The notes below the pieces were generated by a model, which was given only the letters and a program-made list of their open reading frames with translations, was not told where the DNA came from and searched no databases. A program made the position numbers and the translations under genes. Positions 7,924-16,010 of a DNA stretch of 35,012 bases are shown here, piece by piece. Source of the DNA: Anaerolineales bacterium (GTDB taxonomy: Bacteria; Chloroflexota; Anaerolineae; Anaerolineales; UBA11858); NCBI GenBank assembly GCA_024763275.1, contig JANTFT010000025.1:1-35012 (forward strand), in the 5' to 3' direction. Position 1 is the stretch's first letter, and the number at the start of each line of letters is the position of its first letter.

Positions 7924-9047
7924 TATTTTTCTCCTGAGATGAATTTTTCCAGCCGGGGGATCCATTCGTCGCGGGGATCCTCTGCGCCAGGCCCGGTGTT
8001 TTCAGACACTCGGCGGATTTCAGCGTATATCTCATCCGGCAGTGGTGTCACCCCGCCCATTCGACCGTAGAACTCAACCGGTACTTTCCCTTTCACAATC
8101 CGGATAACGTCATCAAGCATCATGCCTGAATTCATTTCCACCACCAGGATGCGTTTGACCTGGTCCGCCAGTTCCTCCAGGCGCTGAGAGGGAAAAGGAG
8201 CCAGGGTGATCGGCCGCAGCAACCCAGCTTTGATGCCGGCTTCCCGTGCTTCCCGAACAGCGGAAGAGGCCACACGGCCGGCTGTGCCGAAGCCGATCAC
8301 CAGATATTCCGCGTCTTCTACCGCGTACTCCTTGAAGATCACCTCATTCTTTTCGATTTCCTTCCAGCGCTTGAGCAGGCGCAGGTTGGTCACCTCCTCA
8401 TCTACAGGATCGATATAGATCGAGGTGAGGATATTGGGTTCGCGTCCTTTCGCACCGCTGACAGCCCAATCAGGGACTTTTTCGGGGATCTCCCGCATGG
8501 GGGGCAGTTCGGCGGGTTCCATCATCTGACCCATGTTGCCGTCCACGACTATGTGCACGATAGCGCGGTATTTATCAGCCAGATCGAATGCCAGCCCGAT
8601 ATAATCGATAGCTTCCTGTACGCTGGCAGGCGCCAGCACAATGGGGAAATAATCCCCGTGACCGCCTCCCTTGATCATCTGGTAGTAATCACCCTGGGAG
8701 GGGGCGATGTTGCCCAATCCCGGGCCACCTCGCATGACGTTGACCACCACTGCTGGAACTTCCGTGCCGGCGATGTAGGAGATACCCTCCATCATTAAAC
8801 TCAATCCGGGGCTTGAGGAAGCGGTCATCACCCGCTTCCCGGTGCAAGCTGCTCCGTAAACCATATTGATGGCGGCAACTTCGCTTTCCGCCTGCACAAA
8901 GACCCGCCCCAGAGCAGGCAAACGGGCAGACATGTATTCCAGAAATTCTGTAGAGGGAGTGATCGGATACCCGTAAAATGCCTCTACTCCAGCCCGTACC
9001 GCGGCCTCCGCAAATGCATGGTTTCCCTTTAATAATTCTTTTGCCAC
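7923..9047 (-). CDS. korA: 2-oxoacid:ferredoxin oxidoreductase, alpha subunit (KorA/VorB-like)
   Basis: Alpha subunit with the pyrimidine-binding and transketolase C-terminal-like domains, 374 residues, close to the 375 of OorA. The signature [14 protein letters not shown]...[16 protein letters not shown] opens the protein, with [13 protein letters not shown] near residue 77 and [19 protein letters not shown] near 105; the C-terminal domain begins around 245 ([12 protein letters not shown]). The initiator is GTG at 9047, with AGGAGG 7 nt upstream lying inside the last codons of korD. Databases often label this length VorB, so the substrate (2-oxoglutarate versus branched-chain 2-oxoacids) remains open. 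Confidence 0.93.
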   Translation of the reverse strand: MAKELLKGNHAFAEAAVRAGVEAFYGYPITPSTEFLEYMSARLPALGRVFVQAESEVAAINMVYGAACTGKRVMTASSSPGLSLMMEGISYIAGTEVPAVVVNVMRGGPGLGNIAPSQGDYYQMIKGGGHGDYFPIVLAPASVQEAIDYIGLAFDLADKYRAIVHIVVDGNMGQMMEPAELPPMREIPEKVPDWAVSGAKGREPNILTSIYIDPVDEEVTNLRLLKRWKEIEKNEVIFKEYAVEDAEYLVIGFGTAGRVASSAVREAREAGIKAGLLRPITLAPFPSQRLEELADQVKRILVVEMNSGMMLDDVIRIVKGKVPVEFYGRMGGVTPLPDEIYAEIRRVSENTGPGAEDPRDEWIPRLEKFISGEK

Positions 9048-9051
9048 TGGG

Positions 9052-9291
9052 TTACCTCCTGGTTACCTTTTCGGGTTTTTCCCGGTAAACTGTTATAGCA
9101 GCATCCGGGCAAACTACCGCACAGATACCGCAGCCTGTACATTTGTCCTGGGTCATTTTGGCAGGATGGTACCCCTGTGGGGTAAGCCGTTCCATGTCAA
9201 GCGCCAGGACTTCCTGGGGACAGGCCTCGACGCAGAGGCTGCAGCCTTTGCAGTAATTATTGTCAACTACGATCCATCCAGTAACGGCCAT
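9052..9291 (-). CDS. korD: 2-oxoacid:ferredoxin oxidoreductase, delta subunit (2[4Fe-4S] ferredoxin-like)
   Basis: A 79-residue ferredoxin-like electron-transfer subunit with two canonical CxxCxxCxxxCP motifs: C14, C17, C20, C24 and C51, C54, C57, C61. It relays electrons from the beta-subunit cluster to free ferredoxin. ATG 9291 is preceded by AGGAG at 9 nt. It is the first gene of the operon, 4 nt before korA, and its 3' end carries the korA ribosome binding site. Motif assignment is firm; the name depends on the operon. Confidence 0.92.
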   Translation of the reverse strand: MAVTGWIVVDNNYCKGCSLCVEACPQEVLALDMERLTPQGYHPAKMTQDKCTGCGICAVVCPDAAITVYREKPEKVTRR

Positions 9292-9389
9292 TAAATATTC
9301 TCCTTTCTGGAGCCTGATGCCAGTTGAAATGCGTGCTTAACCTGCCCCTGTTATATCACAAACCAGGGCAGTCAGCTTCCAACACCGCT

Positions 9390-9395
9390 ATTATA
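9390..9395 (-). promoter_or_regulatory. Candidate -10 box for korDABC
   Basis: A perfect TATAAT on the minus strand (CCTATAATAGCGG context), about 95 nt before the korD start. No good -35 at 16-18 bp; a TTGTCA at 9425-9420 is too far away (24 bp). The first 200 bp of this 355-bp divergent intergenic region hold nothing else I can name. Confidence 0.4.
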
Positions 9396-9486
9396 GGAAG
9401 AGTGTTCCCTTTAAAATAGTGACAAGATACACCCTGGAGGATAATATATATCAGTTAGTCCCGGAATAACCTCCCCGGCAGCTTTA

Positions 9487-9514
9487 TTGACACCTTTTCA
9501 GCGTCTGGTATAAT
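9487..9514 (+). promoter_or_regulatory. Strong sigma-70-type promoter of rplU-rpmA-rpmE
   Basis: TTGACA (9487-9492), 16-bp spacer, TATAAT (9509-9514) with TGG immediately upstream, i.e. both consensus hexamers plus an extended -10. Predicted transcription start near 9521. Confidence 0.9.
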
Positions 9515-9520
9515 AGCACG

Positions 9521-9646
9521 GCGTTGAAGGAATGGGTCCTTCTGCAGCCTATTGGCATGGATTAAGACCCCCAACTTCCCCGGAACTCTGTGGATCGGGA
9601 ATTAACACACGGGGATTCCGGTGAAGTGAAGATTGGAGGATGAGTT
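9521..9646 (+). promoter_or_regulatory. Structured 5' leader of rplU, candidate ribosomal-protein leader
   Basis: About 125 nt between the predicted transcription start and the rplU ATG. It begins with hairpin GAAGGA-ATGGG-TCCTTC (9526-9542) and ends with the GGAGG ribosome binding site. L21 operons in other phyla carry autoregulatory leaders; whether this one is homologous cannot be judged by eye. Confidence 0.4.
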
Positions 9647-9988
9647 ATGAAGTATGCAATTGTAGTAAGCGGCGGCAAGCAGTATAAAGCTGTCCCCGGT
9701 GAGATCATCCAGGTGGACAAGTTACCTCAAGAGGTAAATGACAAGGTTGTCCTGGATGAGGTGCTGTTCATCGCTGACGGAAAGAAGAAAGTCGCCATCG
9801 GCACGCCCACTATCAAAGGCGCCAAGGTGGAGACCATTGTCACCGGTCAGATCAAAGGTCCGAAGATCCGGGTTTTTAAATATAAACCCAGGGTCCGCTA
9901 CCGGAGACGGCAGGGACACCGCCAGCAGTACACACTGCTTGAGGTCAAGAAGATCGTGCGTAAATCAGGAGAGAAAGATGGCTCATAA
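9647..9988 (+). CDS. rplU: 50S ribosomal protein L21
   Basis: A 113-residue L21 with the classic [20 protein letters not shown] terminus and the basic [21 protein letters not shown] segment (about residues 75-95) that contacts 23S rRNA. It is slightly longer than the usual 102-105 because of a lysine-rich C-terminal tail (RKSGEKDGS). GGAGGA lies 8 nt before ATG 9647. First gene of a strongly promoted ribosomal operon; its last 11 nt overlap rpmA, pointing to translational coupling. Confidence 0.98.
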   Translation: MKYAIVVSGGKQYKAVPGEIIQVDKLPQEVNDKVVLDEVLFIADGKKKVAIGTPTIKGAKVETIVTGQIKGPKIRVFKYKPRVRYRRRQGHRQQYTLLEVKKIVRKSGEKDGS

Positions 9989-10235
9989 AAAAGGCGGCGG
10001 TTCAACCCGCAATGGACGAGACAGCAATTCCAAACGCTTGGGCGTAAAGAAATTCGGCGGCGAAAAAGTGCGCTCCGGAAATATCCTGGTTCGCCAGCGC
10101 GGAACGAGAATTCATCCCGGGGAAAATGTTGGTCGTGGTGGAGATGACACCCTGTTCGCAACCGCGGATGGGATCGTATCCTACCAGGATTTCCGCGGCG
10201 GTAAAAAGCGAGTCAATGTCATTCCGGCGGAATAA
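9978..10235 (+). CDS. rpmA: 50S ribosomal protein L27
   Basis: An 85-residue L27 ([22 protein letters not shown], a universally conserved opening; [20 protein letters not shown] follows). L27's N terminus reaches the peptidyl transferase centre. The protein starts directly with MAHKKGGG, without the cleavable N-terminal extension found in Firmicutes. AGGAG is 6 nt upstream, inside rplU. The adjacent gene is not obg, as it is in many bacteria, but an unusual rpmE. Confidence 0.98.
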   Translation: MAHKKGGGSTRNGRDSNSKRLGVKKFGGEKVRSGNILVRQRGTRIHPGENVGRGGDDTLFATADGIVSYQDFRGGKKRVNVIPAE

Positions 10236-10247
10236 AAGGATAGACCA

Positions 10248-10721
10248 ATGAAAGAAGCTATACATCCCACTTATTACCCTGAAGCCACGGTGATCTGTGC
10301 CTGCGGCAACACCTGGAAGACAGGGTCAACTCAAGAAGTTATCCGGACAGATGTGTGCTCTGCCTGCCACCCTTTCTTTACCGGTGAGCAGCGCATTGTC
10401 GACACTGAAGGTCAGGTGGATCGGTTCTACAAGAAACTCAAGGTTCACGAAGAATACCAGAAGGAACAGGAAGCCCGCCAGACTAAAAAGGCTATCGCGG
10501 ATGTTTCCATCGAAGTTCTGGAATTGGGGACTCGCCTGAACAAAATCCTGGCTGATGCCAAGGTTTCCACAGTCGCAGACCTGCTGGAACTGCTGGAAGG
10601 TGGCGACCAGCCCCTGCTGGATATCAAAGGTTTCGGACGCAAGTCCCTGATTGATCTGAAAAAAGCCCTCCGGGGGCAGGGATTTGAGATCCCTGAAGCT
10701 GCGGAAGAGATCACAGTTTAA
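10248..10721 (+). CDS. rpmE: Ribosomal protein L31 fused to an RNA-polymerase alpha-CTD-like domain
   Basis: Residues 1-70 are a zinc-type L31: cysteines C17, C19, C37 and C40 lie in the expected CxC...CxxC pattern, followed by HPFFTGEQR and VDRFYKK. The usual protein ends near residue 66-70, but this one continues to 157. After a charged helical linker (about 66-84, EEYQKEQEARQTKK), residues about 86-146 match the C-terminal domain of RNA polymerase alpha: ADLLELLEGG, then LLDIKGFGRKSLIDLKKAL. By alignment the alpha-CTD DNA contacts R265, G296, K298 and S299 (E. coli numbering) correspond to R96, G130, K132 and S133 here, whereas N268 corresponds to K98 or nearby. This is a helix-hairpin-helix fold that in alpha binds UP-element DNA. 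The gene is 12 nt after rpmA and closes the operon before a strong terminator. Both halves are recognised; the role of the fusion is unknown. Confidence 0.9.
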   Translation: MKEAIHPTYYPEATVICACGNTWKTGSTQEVIRTDVCSACHPFFTGEQRIVDTEGQVDRFYKKLKVHEEYQKEQEARQTKKAIADVSIEVLELGTRLNKILADAKVSTVADLLELLEGGDQPLLDIKGFGRKSLIDLKKALRGQGFEIPEAAEEITV

Positions 10722-10750
10722 GGTCAGCTTTGATAAGTTTTGATAAAATA

Positions 10751-10780
10751 CAGGCAGAGGTTCTCTGCCTGTTTTTTTTT
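10751..10780 (+). terminator. Intrinsic terminator of the rplU-rpmA-rpmE operon
   Basis: Stem CAGGCAGAG (10751-10759) with CTCTGCCTG (10763-10771), 3-nt loop, then nine T. It lies 30 nt after the rpmE stop and separates it from tdk. Confidence 0.93.
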
Positions 10781-10811
10781 ACATCACCAGTCATTAGAAG
10801 AGAGGCAAATT

Positions 10812-11390
10812 ATGAAACATCATCAGGGAAGGCTGGAAGTTATCACTGGCCCCATGTTCTGCGGGAAAACGGATGAGCTCCTGCGCAGACTGCGCCGGGC
10901 AATTATCGCCAAGCAGAAAATCCAGGTATTCAAGCCTGGTTTCGATGTCCGCTACGGCAGCCAGAAAGTAACTTCCCATGCAGGCAATGAGTACAACGCC
11001 TTTCCGATAGACAGCATCACCGAACTTCCCTCCAAGCTGCAGGCTGATGTCACTGTAGTGGCAATAGATGAAGCCCAGTTCTTTGAGGAGGAGATTGTCG
11101 ACGTGGTCCAGAATCTGGTTGATCGGGGGATCCGGGTAATTGTGGCCGGACTGGATATGGATTTCCGGGGAGTTCCCTTTGGCTCGATGCCCCAACTGCT
11201 GGCACGGGCTGAAATTGTCGATAAGCTGCATGCCATCTGCATGGTTTGCGGCGAAGAGGCAACCCGAACCCAGCGCCTGGTCAATGGGGAACCCGCTTAT
11301 TACGATGATCCTATCATCATTGTGGGAGCCTCGGAGATGTATGAGGCCCGCTGCCGAATTCATCACCAGGTACCAGTAAAAGAGGGATAA
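10812..11390 (+). CDS. tdk: Thymidine kinase (type II)
   Basis: Phosphorylates thymidine to dTMP in the salvage pathway. The 192-residue protein shows the P-loop GPMFCGKT (13-20), the DEAQFF motif at 86-91 with catalytic Glu87, and the structural zinc site C143, C146, C181 and H184 (CxxC and CxxH, the variant also found in E. coli). ATG 10812 is chosen because the family N terminus begins here; a frame open from 10740 runs through the preceding terminator. Directly coupled to hpt, which begins 2 nt after its stop. rpmE-tdk adjacency is also seen in Firmicutes. Confidence 0.97.
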   Translation: MKHHQGRLEVITGPMFCGKTDELLRRLRRAIIAKQKIQVFKPGFDVRYGSQKVTSHAGNEYNAFPIDSITELPSKLQADVTVVAIDEAQFFEEEIVDVVQNLVDRGIRVIVAGLDMDFRGVPFGSMPQLLARAEIVDKLHAICMVCGEEATRTQRLVNGEPAYYDDPIIIVGASEMYEARCRIHHQVPVKEG

Positions 11391-11392
11391 CC

Positions 11393-11953
11393 ATGCAGCC
11401 TTACCAAAAGTTTCTCAGCGAAGTGTTGATTCCGGAGCAGGAGCTCCAGGAACGGATCAGAGAGTTAGGGAAGCAGATCAGCGAGGCTTATACCGGGAAG
11501 GATTTACACCTGATCTGCATCCTGCGGGGTGGTGTGATGTTCTTGACGGACCTGATGCGCTCGATCTCGGTTCCTCATTCCATTGACTTCATGGCGATAT
11601 CTTCCTATGGTGCCGGGACCAGGCAGGCTTCCGGGCACGTCCGGCTTACCATGGACCTGCGGGACGATATCCAGGGGCGGAATGTCGTTCTGGTGGAGGA
11701 TATTGTCGATAGCGGATACACTCTTGCTTCAGTGCTTGGTTTGCTGGCAACCCGCAACCCTGCTTCCTTAAAGGTATGCACTTTGCTGGATAAATCCGAA
11801 CGCCGGGAAACTGAGGTGTCTCTTGATTATGTTGGGTTTGAAATACCCAACAAATATGTTTTTGGCTACGGTCTGGATTTGGATGAATACTACCGGGATC
11901 TGCCGTTTATCGGGGTTGTGAACGAGGAGAAATACACACCTCCCGAAGATTGA
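11393..11953 (+). CDS. hpt: Hypoxanthine phosphoribosyltransferase
   Basis: Transfers phosphoribosyl from PRPP to hypoxanthine or guanine in purine salvage. The 186-residue sequence has the PRPP-binding motif VVLVEDIVDSGYTL at 98-111 with the acidic pair E102-D103, the flexible-loop SSYGAG at 70-75, and ILRGGVMF at 43-50 (PPi loop). The purine-contact region around FEIPNKYVFGYGLD is typical. The start overlaps the region just after the tdk stop (TAACCATG) and the ribosome binding site AGAGGGA is in the tdk end, so the two salvage enzymes are co-expressed. Confidence 0.97.
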   Translation: MQPYQKFLSEVLIPEQELQERIRELGKQISEAYTGKDLHLICILRGGVMFLTDLMRSISVPHSIDFMAISSYGAGTRQASGHVRLTMDLRDDIQGRNVVLVEDIVDSGYTLASVLGLLATRNPASLKVCTLLDKSERRETEVSLDYVGFEIPNKYVFGYGLDLDEYYRDLPFIGVVNEEKYTPPED

Positions 11954-12088
11954 ATCACTCCGGGGTAGGGAATCCCTTCTGAGTGGGATCCTCTCAATAA
12001 AGGGGTGAACAATTCCCTGCGATCAAACAGGAAGGTGAAACACCCTGGAACGGGCGGTAGAGTTTTCTCCCGGATCCAGGATTAACTC

Positions 12089-13480
12089 ATGAAAAGCGCT
12101 CAATTTCCTCCCCAGTATGATCAAATAGCAGAACTGCTAAAGCCTTATGAAGCCTACCTGGTGGGAGGGGCCGTGCGGGATCTGCTGCTGGATGTTCCTG
12201 TTCATGATCTCGATTTTGCCCTCCCCGAGGGGACGGTTCCGGTTGCCAGGAAGATTGCTGACCAGCTTGGAGGGGGATACTATCTGCTGGATGAGGAGCG
12301 GGGAACAGCCAGGGTGGTCCTGGGTGGCGATGGGAAACCCCGTCTGCTGGTGGATTTTACGCTTTTTCAAGGTGCGAATATCACAGAGGATCTGGCGGCC
12401 CGGGATTTTACCATCACCTCGCTGGCTCTGCCTGTGGGAGCGGACGGGTCGGTCATCGATCCTTTCCATGGCGTCCGGGATCTGGAGGCTGGTGTGATCA
12501 GAGCCACCAGCGATCGAGCGTTGGAAGATGACCCTCTGCGCTGCCTGCGGGCTGTCAGGCTGGCCGCCCAGCTGGAGTTCCGGATCACGCCGGAAACAAA
12601 AGACCAGATCCGCCTGCACCATCCCAAACTTGCCGATGTCTCCTCTGAAAGGATCAGGGACGAATTCTTTCGGATCCTGCAGGGTCCCCACCAGGCAGCC
12701 GCTCTTTTAGCCCTGAGTACCCTGGGGATGGATGGCTACCTTCTCCCTGGAAAACTGACGGAGGGAGAACCTCAGACGCTGCGCCGCCTGGGGCAGATCT
12801 GGTCCCTGTTCCTCGAGCCCCATGACCAGGATCGGGCGGGAGATTGGTTCCGGGGGTTGCTGGTCCACCGCCTGGGGAGATACCGGGAACAGGTCCGGGC
12901 TTTTCTGTCCGAGGAACCTGTCCCAGGGCGGTCTTTCTACCAGCTCTCCTTATTGATGCCCCTGGTTCAAGGAGCTGCAAACCCGGCGGCAGGTGGATCA
13001 TTTAAGGACCGCATCAGCGGATTGGCACTCAGCAATCAAGAAGTGGATTGGCTGGAAAGAGGCATTTCTGCAGGAAGCGCTTTTCTGGAACTCTCCTCGC
13101 AGGGGAATCTGCCCCGACCCCTTGACGTCTACCGCTTTTTCCGCGTTTCTGGTAAGGCGGGAGTGGCAGGCGTTTTTCTGGGACTGGTCGGTGAATTTGG
13201 CCAGCAGGGTCTCGAGCAGGAGAGCTGGATCACCAGGCTGAAGGCAGCCCGGACGTTGCTGGAAGGCTACTGGGAGCGCTTTGATGAATGGGTGGATCCT
13301 CCCTCTATAGTGGATGGCAATGATATCCAGAGGGAACTGCAGCTCCAGCCCGGTCCCCGGATCGGGAGCCTGCTGGAAGCTCTCCGTGAGGAACAGGTGG
13401 CTGCCGGTATCGAAACCGCCGCTGATGCCCTGGAGTTTTTGAAGGGTAAATTGATTGAAATGGATGGTCCCCCGGTATGA
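12089..13480 (+). CDS. CCA-adding enzyme / poly(A) polymerase family nucleotidyltransferase
   Basis: Class II tRNA nucleotidyltransferase-type protein, 463 residues. N-terminal head: LVGGAVRDLLL (24-34, flexible loop GGxxRD) and catalytic DLD (D40, D42); motif C-like RDFTITSLAL near 107-116; the DDPLRCLRAVRLAAQLEF helix near 144-161 (template-reading and neck region); RDEFFRIL near 189. It would add CCA to tRNA 3' ends, and the window's tRNA-Ser does not encode the full CCA. The C-terminal half (beyond 230) is poorly conserved to my eye and lacks an HD motif. CCA addition versus A-only or CC-only activity cannot be assigned from sequence alone. It opens an operon: ATGA overlap with the next gene. 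Confidence 0.88.
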   Translation: MKSAQFPPQYDQIAELLKPYEAYLVGGAVRDLLLDVPVHDLDFALPEGTVPVARKIADQLGGGYYLLDEERGTARVVLGGDGKPRLLVDFTLFQGANITEDLAARDFTITSLALPVGADGSVIDPFHGVRDLEAGVIRATSDRALEDDPLRCLRAVRLAAQLEFRITPETKDQIRLHHPKLADVSSERIRDEFFRILQGPHQAAALLALSTLGMDGYLLPGKLTEGEPQTLRRLGQIWSLFLEPHDQDRAGDWFRGLLVHRLGRYREQVRAFLSEEPVPGRSFYQLSLLMPLVQGAANPAAGGSFKDRISGLALSNQEVDWLERGISAGSAFLELSSQGNLPRPLDVYRFFRVSGKAGVAGVFLGLVGEFGQQGLEQESWITRLKAARTLLEGYWERFDEWVDPPSIVDGNDIQRELQLQPGPRIGSLLEALREEQVAAGIETAADALEFLKGKLIEMDGPPV

Positions 13481-14229
13481 ACCAGCAGCCAGATAAGGAT
13501 TTTTTCAAATATCTTTACAGTGGATTCGAGATGCCCCTGTCAGAGGTGGACTGCGGCTTGAAATGCGGCCCCCACAATGATTACGGTGTGCCGATCTGCT
13601 GCGACATCAACTTGGTGATCCCGGCTGCTTTCGAATTGGAGTGGTCCTATTTGCGGGAAAACACAGATCTGTGGCAGCCCTGGAGTCCTTCCGGGCTGAT
13701 CGATCAGGAGCTGGAAGAAGAAGTCCAGGATGGACAGGTACTGCTGAAATGTCAGGGCTACCAGGCCTGTCAGCGTCCTTTCCGAACATTGACATGCCGG
13801 GCTTTCCCTTTTTACCCTTATCTGAGCGGGGAGGGAGAGTTTCTGGGTTTGGCCTATTACCATGATTTCCGGGAAGTATGCTGGATCATCAGCAACCTGG
13901 CCTTTGTCAGCGCAGAGTATAAAATGGCGTTTCAAAGGACATTCAAGATGGTTTTTAAGACTTTCCCGGAATCCAGGAAGAATTATCTGGAGTACTGCCG
14001 CTGCATCAGGCAGGAGGCAGCTTCCAGGGGTGATCAGATTGTGCTGCTGAATTTCAGCGGGGGCGGGGGATTGGTGGATCCAGTCTCGGAGCAGGTAAGC
14101 CCGACTGAATTTCAGGATTTGAAAGCTTTCGGTCCCTATGCTGTAGCCCGGGAACTGCCATTCCCTGACGAATTACAACACCACCAGGAAAATGAAATCG
14201 ATGGATCTTGCTCCTCAGATGACAAGTGA
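13477..14229 (+). CDS. YkgJ-like cysteine-cluster protein
   Basis: A 250-residue protein whose N-terminal half has a cysteine pattern like the YkgJ family of putative zinc- or iron-chelating proteins: C26 and C31 (DCGLKCGP), the CC pair near 41-42 (PICCD), C92 and C98 (KCQGYQACQRP) and C107 in TCRAFPFYPY. The CRxFPF element is what led me to the family. No membrane segment is present; the C-terminal 70 residues look disordered. The gene overlaps the end of the nucleotidyltransferase gene by ATGA and its own end overlaps the ABC transporter gene. Function is unknown; protein-methyl or metal-handling roles have been proposed for relatives but nothing here proves one. Confidence 0.75.
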   Translation: MNQQPDKDFFKYLYSGFEMPLSEVDCGLKCGPHNDYGVPICCDINLVIPAAFELEWSYLRENTDLWQPWSPSGLIDQELEEEVQDGQVLLKCQGYQACQRPFRTLTCRAFPFYPYLSGEGEFLGLAYYHDFREVCWIISNLAFVSAEYKMAFQRTFKMVFKTFPESRKNYLEYCRCIRQEAASRGDQIVLLNFSGGGGLVDPVSEQVSPTEFQDLKAFGPYAVARELPFPDELQHHQENEIDGSCSSDDK

Positions 14230-15985
14230 GTTTTCCCTGCCTGAGGAGTATCGGGTCTCTGAGCGGGTCAGAAATAGCCGTGGCAGCCCGTCCAGATGGC
14301 TGCTGGCCCATTTCTCGCGCTACTGGTATCTGGGTCTGACCATGCTCACCGGGGCAGTAGGCAACGCAGCTCTTGCCGCGGTTGTTCCGGTCATTGTGGG
14401 GATGGCCCTGGATGCTCTGCTTGAGGAACCACCGCGAACGGATGCCCTGCTGCGGTTTGCCCTGATCATTGTCATTACCCAGCTGGTTCGTGGGATTCTG
14501 CAGCTGGGCAGGAATTTCAGTGCCGAGCTGCTGGGCCAGCTGATGGAGCGCGACATCCGGCATGAATTTTATACCAGCCTGCTTGGAAAGAGCATGACCT
14601 ACCACAGTTTACTCCCGGTAGGCGATGTGATGGCCCGGGCTACCAATGATGTCCGCGAGATCAACTTCATGTTCAGCCCGGGATTCAACCTGGTGGTGGG
14701 TTCGGCAAACTTTATCTTGATGCCAATCATCTTTGCGCCGCGCTACCACCCTGCTCTGATAGCAGCTCCCCTGATCTTCCTGGTAGCTTATGTCCTTTCA
14801 CTTCGGCAGTACCTCTCCGAGCTGAAACCCATCACTGACGCCGTTCGCAAGGCCTTTGGTGCTTTAAACTCCCGGCTGGCAGAGGCTGTGGACGGGATTG
14901 AGACCGTCAAAGGGATGGCAGAGGAAGCCAGTGAGGTGAGTACCTTTGCCAGTAATGCCCGCCTGTTCCGCGACAGGGAGATCCGCCAGGGCGATGTGGA
15001 AGCTCGATTTCTGCCTCTGTTGTTAATGGGTCTGGCCCAGGCTGGGGGATTGTTCCATGCCATCCTGCTCTTCCAGCGGGGCTTGCTGGAAGTGGGGGAT
15101 ATCGCCGCCTATTACGGCCTGTTGGGGCTGCTGGGATTTCCAACCTTCGTCTCCCTGTTTGCCTATTCCCAGGTGTCCCTGGGGTTTGCGGGAGCCCGGC
15201 GCATTCTGGAGCTGATCAATCGCGAAACCGAGCTGGACCAGAATCAGGCTGGATACCAGGGAGCGATGAAAGGTCAGATCCAATTTGAAAAGGTATCCTA
15301 CTCTTATCCCGGTGGTGAAGGCACTCTGGATGAGCTTGATTTTACGGTTCAGCCCGGACAAACAGTGGCTGTGGTTGGCCAGACCGGTTCCGGGAAAACA
15401 ACCATCGCCAAATTAATTAACAGAACCTATGATGTCACCGAAGGAACCATCCGGATTGATGGCGAGGATGTCCGGGATTGGAATCTGGCTGCCCTGCGCA
15501 AGAACATCTCGATCATTGAACAGGACATCTTTCTGTTTTCAAGCACCATAGCCGATAACATTGCTTTTGGCAGGCCAGATGCCAGCCGGGAAGAGATCAT
15601 CCAGGCAGCCAAATCCGCCCAGGCCCATGAATTCATCCTGGGGTTCAAAGATGGTTACGATACCCGGCTGGGGGAGAGGGGAGTGACCCTCTCTGGTGGT
15701 CAGCGGCAGCGTCTGGCCCTGGCGCGGGCTTTCCTGACTGATCCGCGGATCCTGATCCTGGATGATTCCACCAGCTCGATAGACAGCGCAACAGAGGATG
15801 AGATCCAAAAGGCTATTTTTAAGGCGGCCCGGGGAAGGACGACCCTGATCATCACCCACCGCCTGTCCCAGATCCGCTGGGCAGATATCATCCTGGTCAT
15901 CCGCAAGGGCAGGATCACCGCCCGGGGAACCCACGAGGAATTAATTAGCAGCTCACCAGCTTACAGCCAGCTGTTTGTAGAATGA
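14192..15985 (+). CDS. ABC exporter half-transporter, subunit with degenerate Walker B
   Basis: Type IV (B-family) exporter half: about six membrane helices in residues 40-330, then a nucleotide-binding domain. Walker A GQTGSGKT (396-403), Q-loop EQD near 443, X-loop RLGERG (492-497), signature LSGGQ (500-504), H-loop His556. Walker B reads ILILDD: the catalytic glutamate is replaced by Asp525, the mark of the degenerate-site subunit in heterodimeric exporters such as TM287/288, BmrC/D and LmrC/D. The first ATG (14192) overlaps the previous gene by 38 nt; ATG 14201 or 14219 are alternatives, so the exact start is uncertain. Its partner follows 25 nt later. Substrate unknown. Confidence 0.93.
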   Translation: MKSMDLAPQMTSEFSLPEEYRVSERVRNSRGSPSRWLLAHFSRYWYLGLTMLTGAVGNAALAAVVPVIVGMALDALLEEPPRTDALLRFALIIVITQLVRGILQLGRNFSAELLGQLMERDIRHEFYTSLLGKSMTYHSLLPVGDVMARATNDVREINFMFSPGFNLVVGSANFILMPIIFAPRYHPALIAAPLIFLVAYVLSLRQYLSELKPITDAVRKAFGALNSRLAEAVDGIETVKGMAEEASEVSTFASNARLFRDREIRQGDVEARFLPLLLMGLAQAGGLFHAILLFQRGLLEVGDIAAYYGLLGLLGFPTFVSLFAYSQVSLGFAGARRILELINRETELDQNQAGYQGAMKGQIQFEKVSYSYPGGEGTLDELDFTVQPGQTVAVVGQTGSGKTTIAKLINRTYDVTEGTIRIDGEDVRDWNLAALRKNISIIEQDIFLFSSTIADNIAFGRPDASREEIIQAAKSAQAHEFILGFKDGYDTRLGERGVTLSGGQRQRLALARAFLTDPRILILDDSTSSIDSATEDEIQKAIFKAARGRTTLIITHRLSQIRWADIILVIRKGRITARGTHEELISSSPAYSQLFVE

Positions 15986-16010
15986 CCCTGAGAAGGACAG
16001 GGATTGCTGA

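Noticed and set aside
10740-10811. 24-codon upstream extension of tdk
   Set aside because: It would read through the rpmE terminator (10751-10780); the thymidine kinase family begins at 10812.
11954-12088. Possible terminator or leader between hpt and the nucleotidyltransferase
   Set aside because: GGAATCCC/GGGATCC stretches pair only imperfectly and no T-run follows; I cannot support a call.
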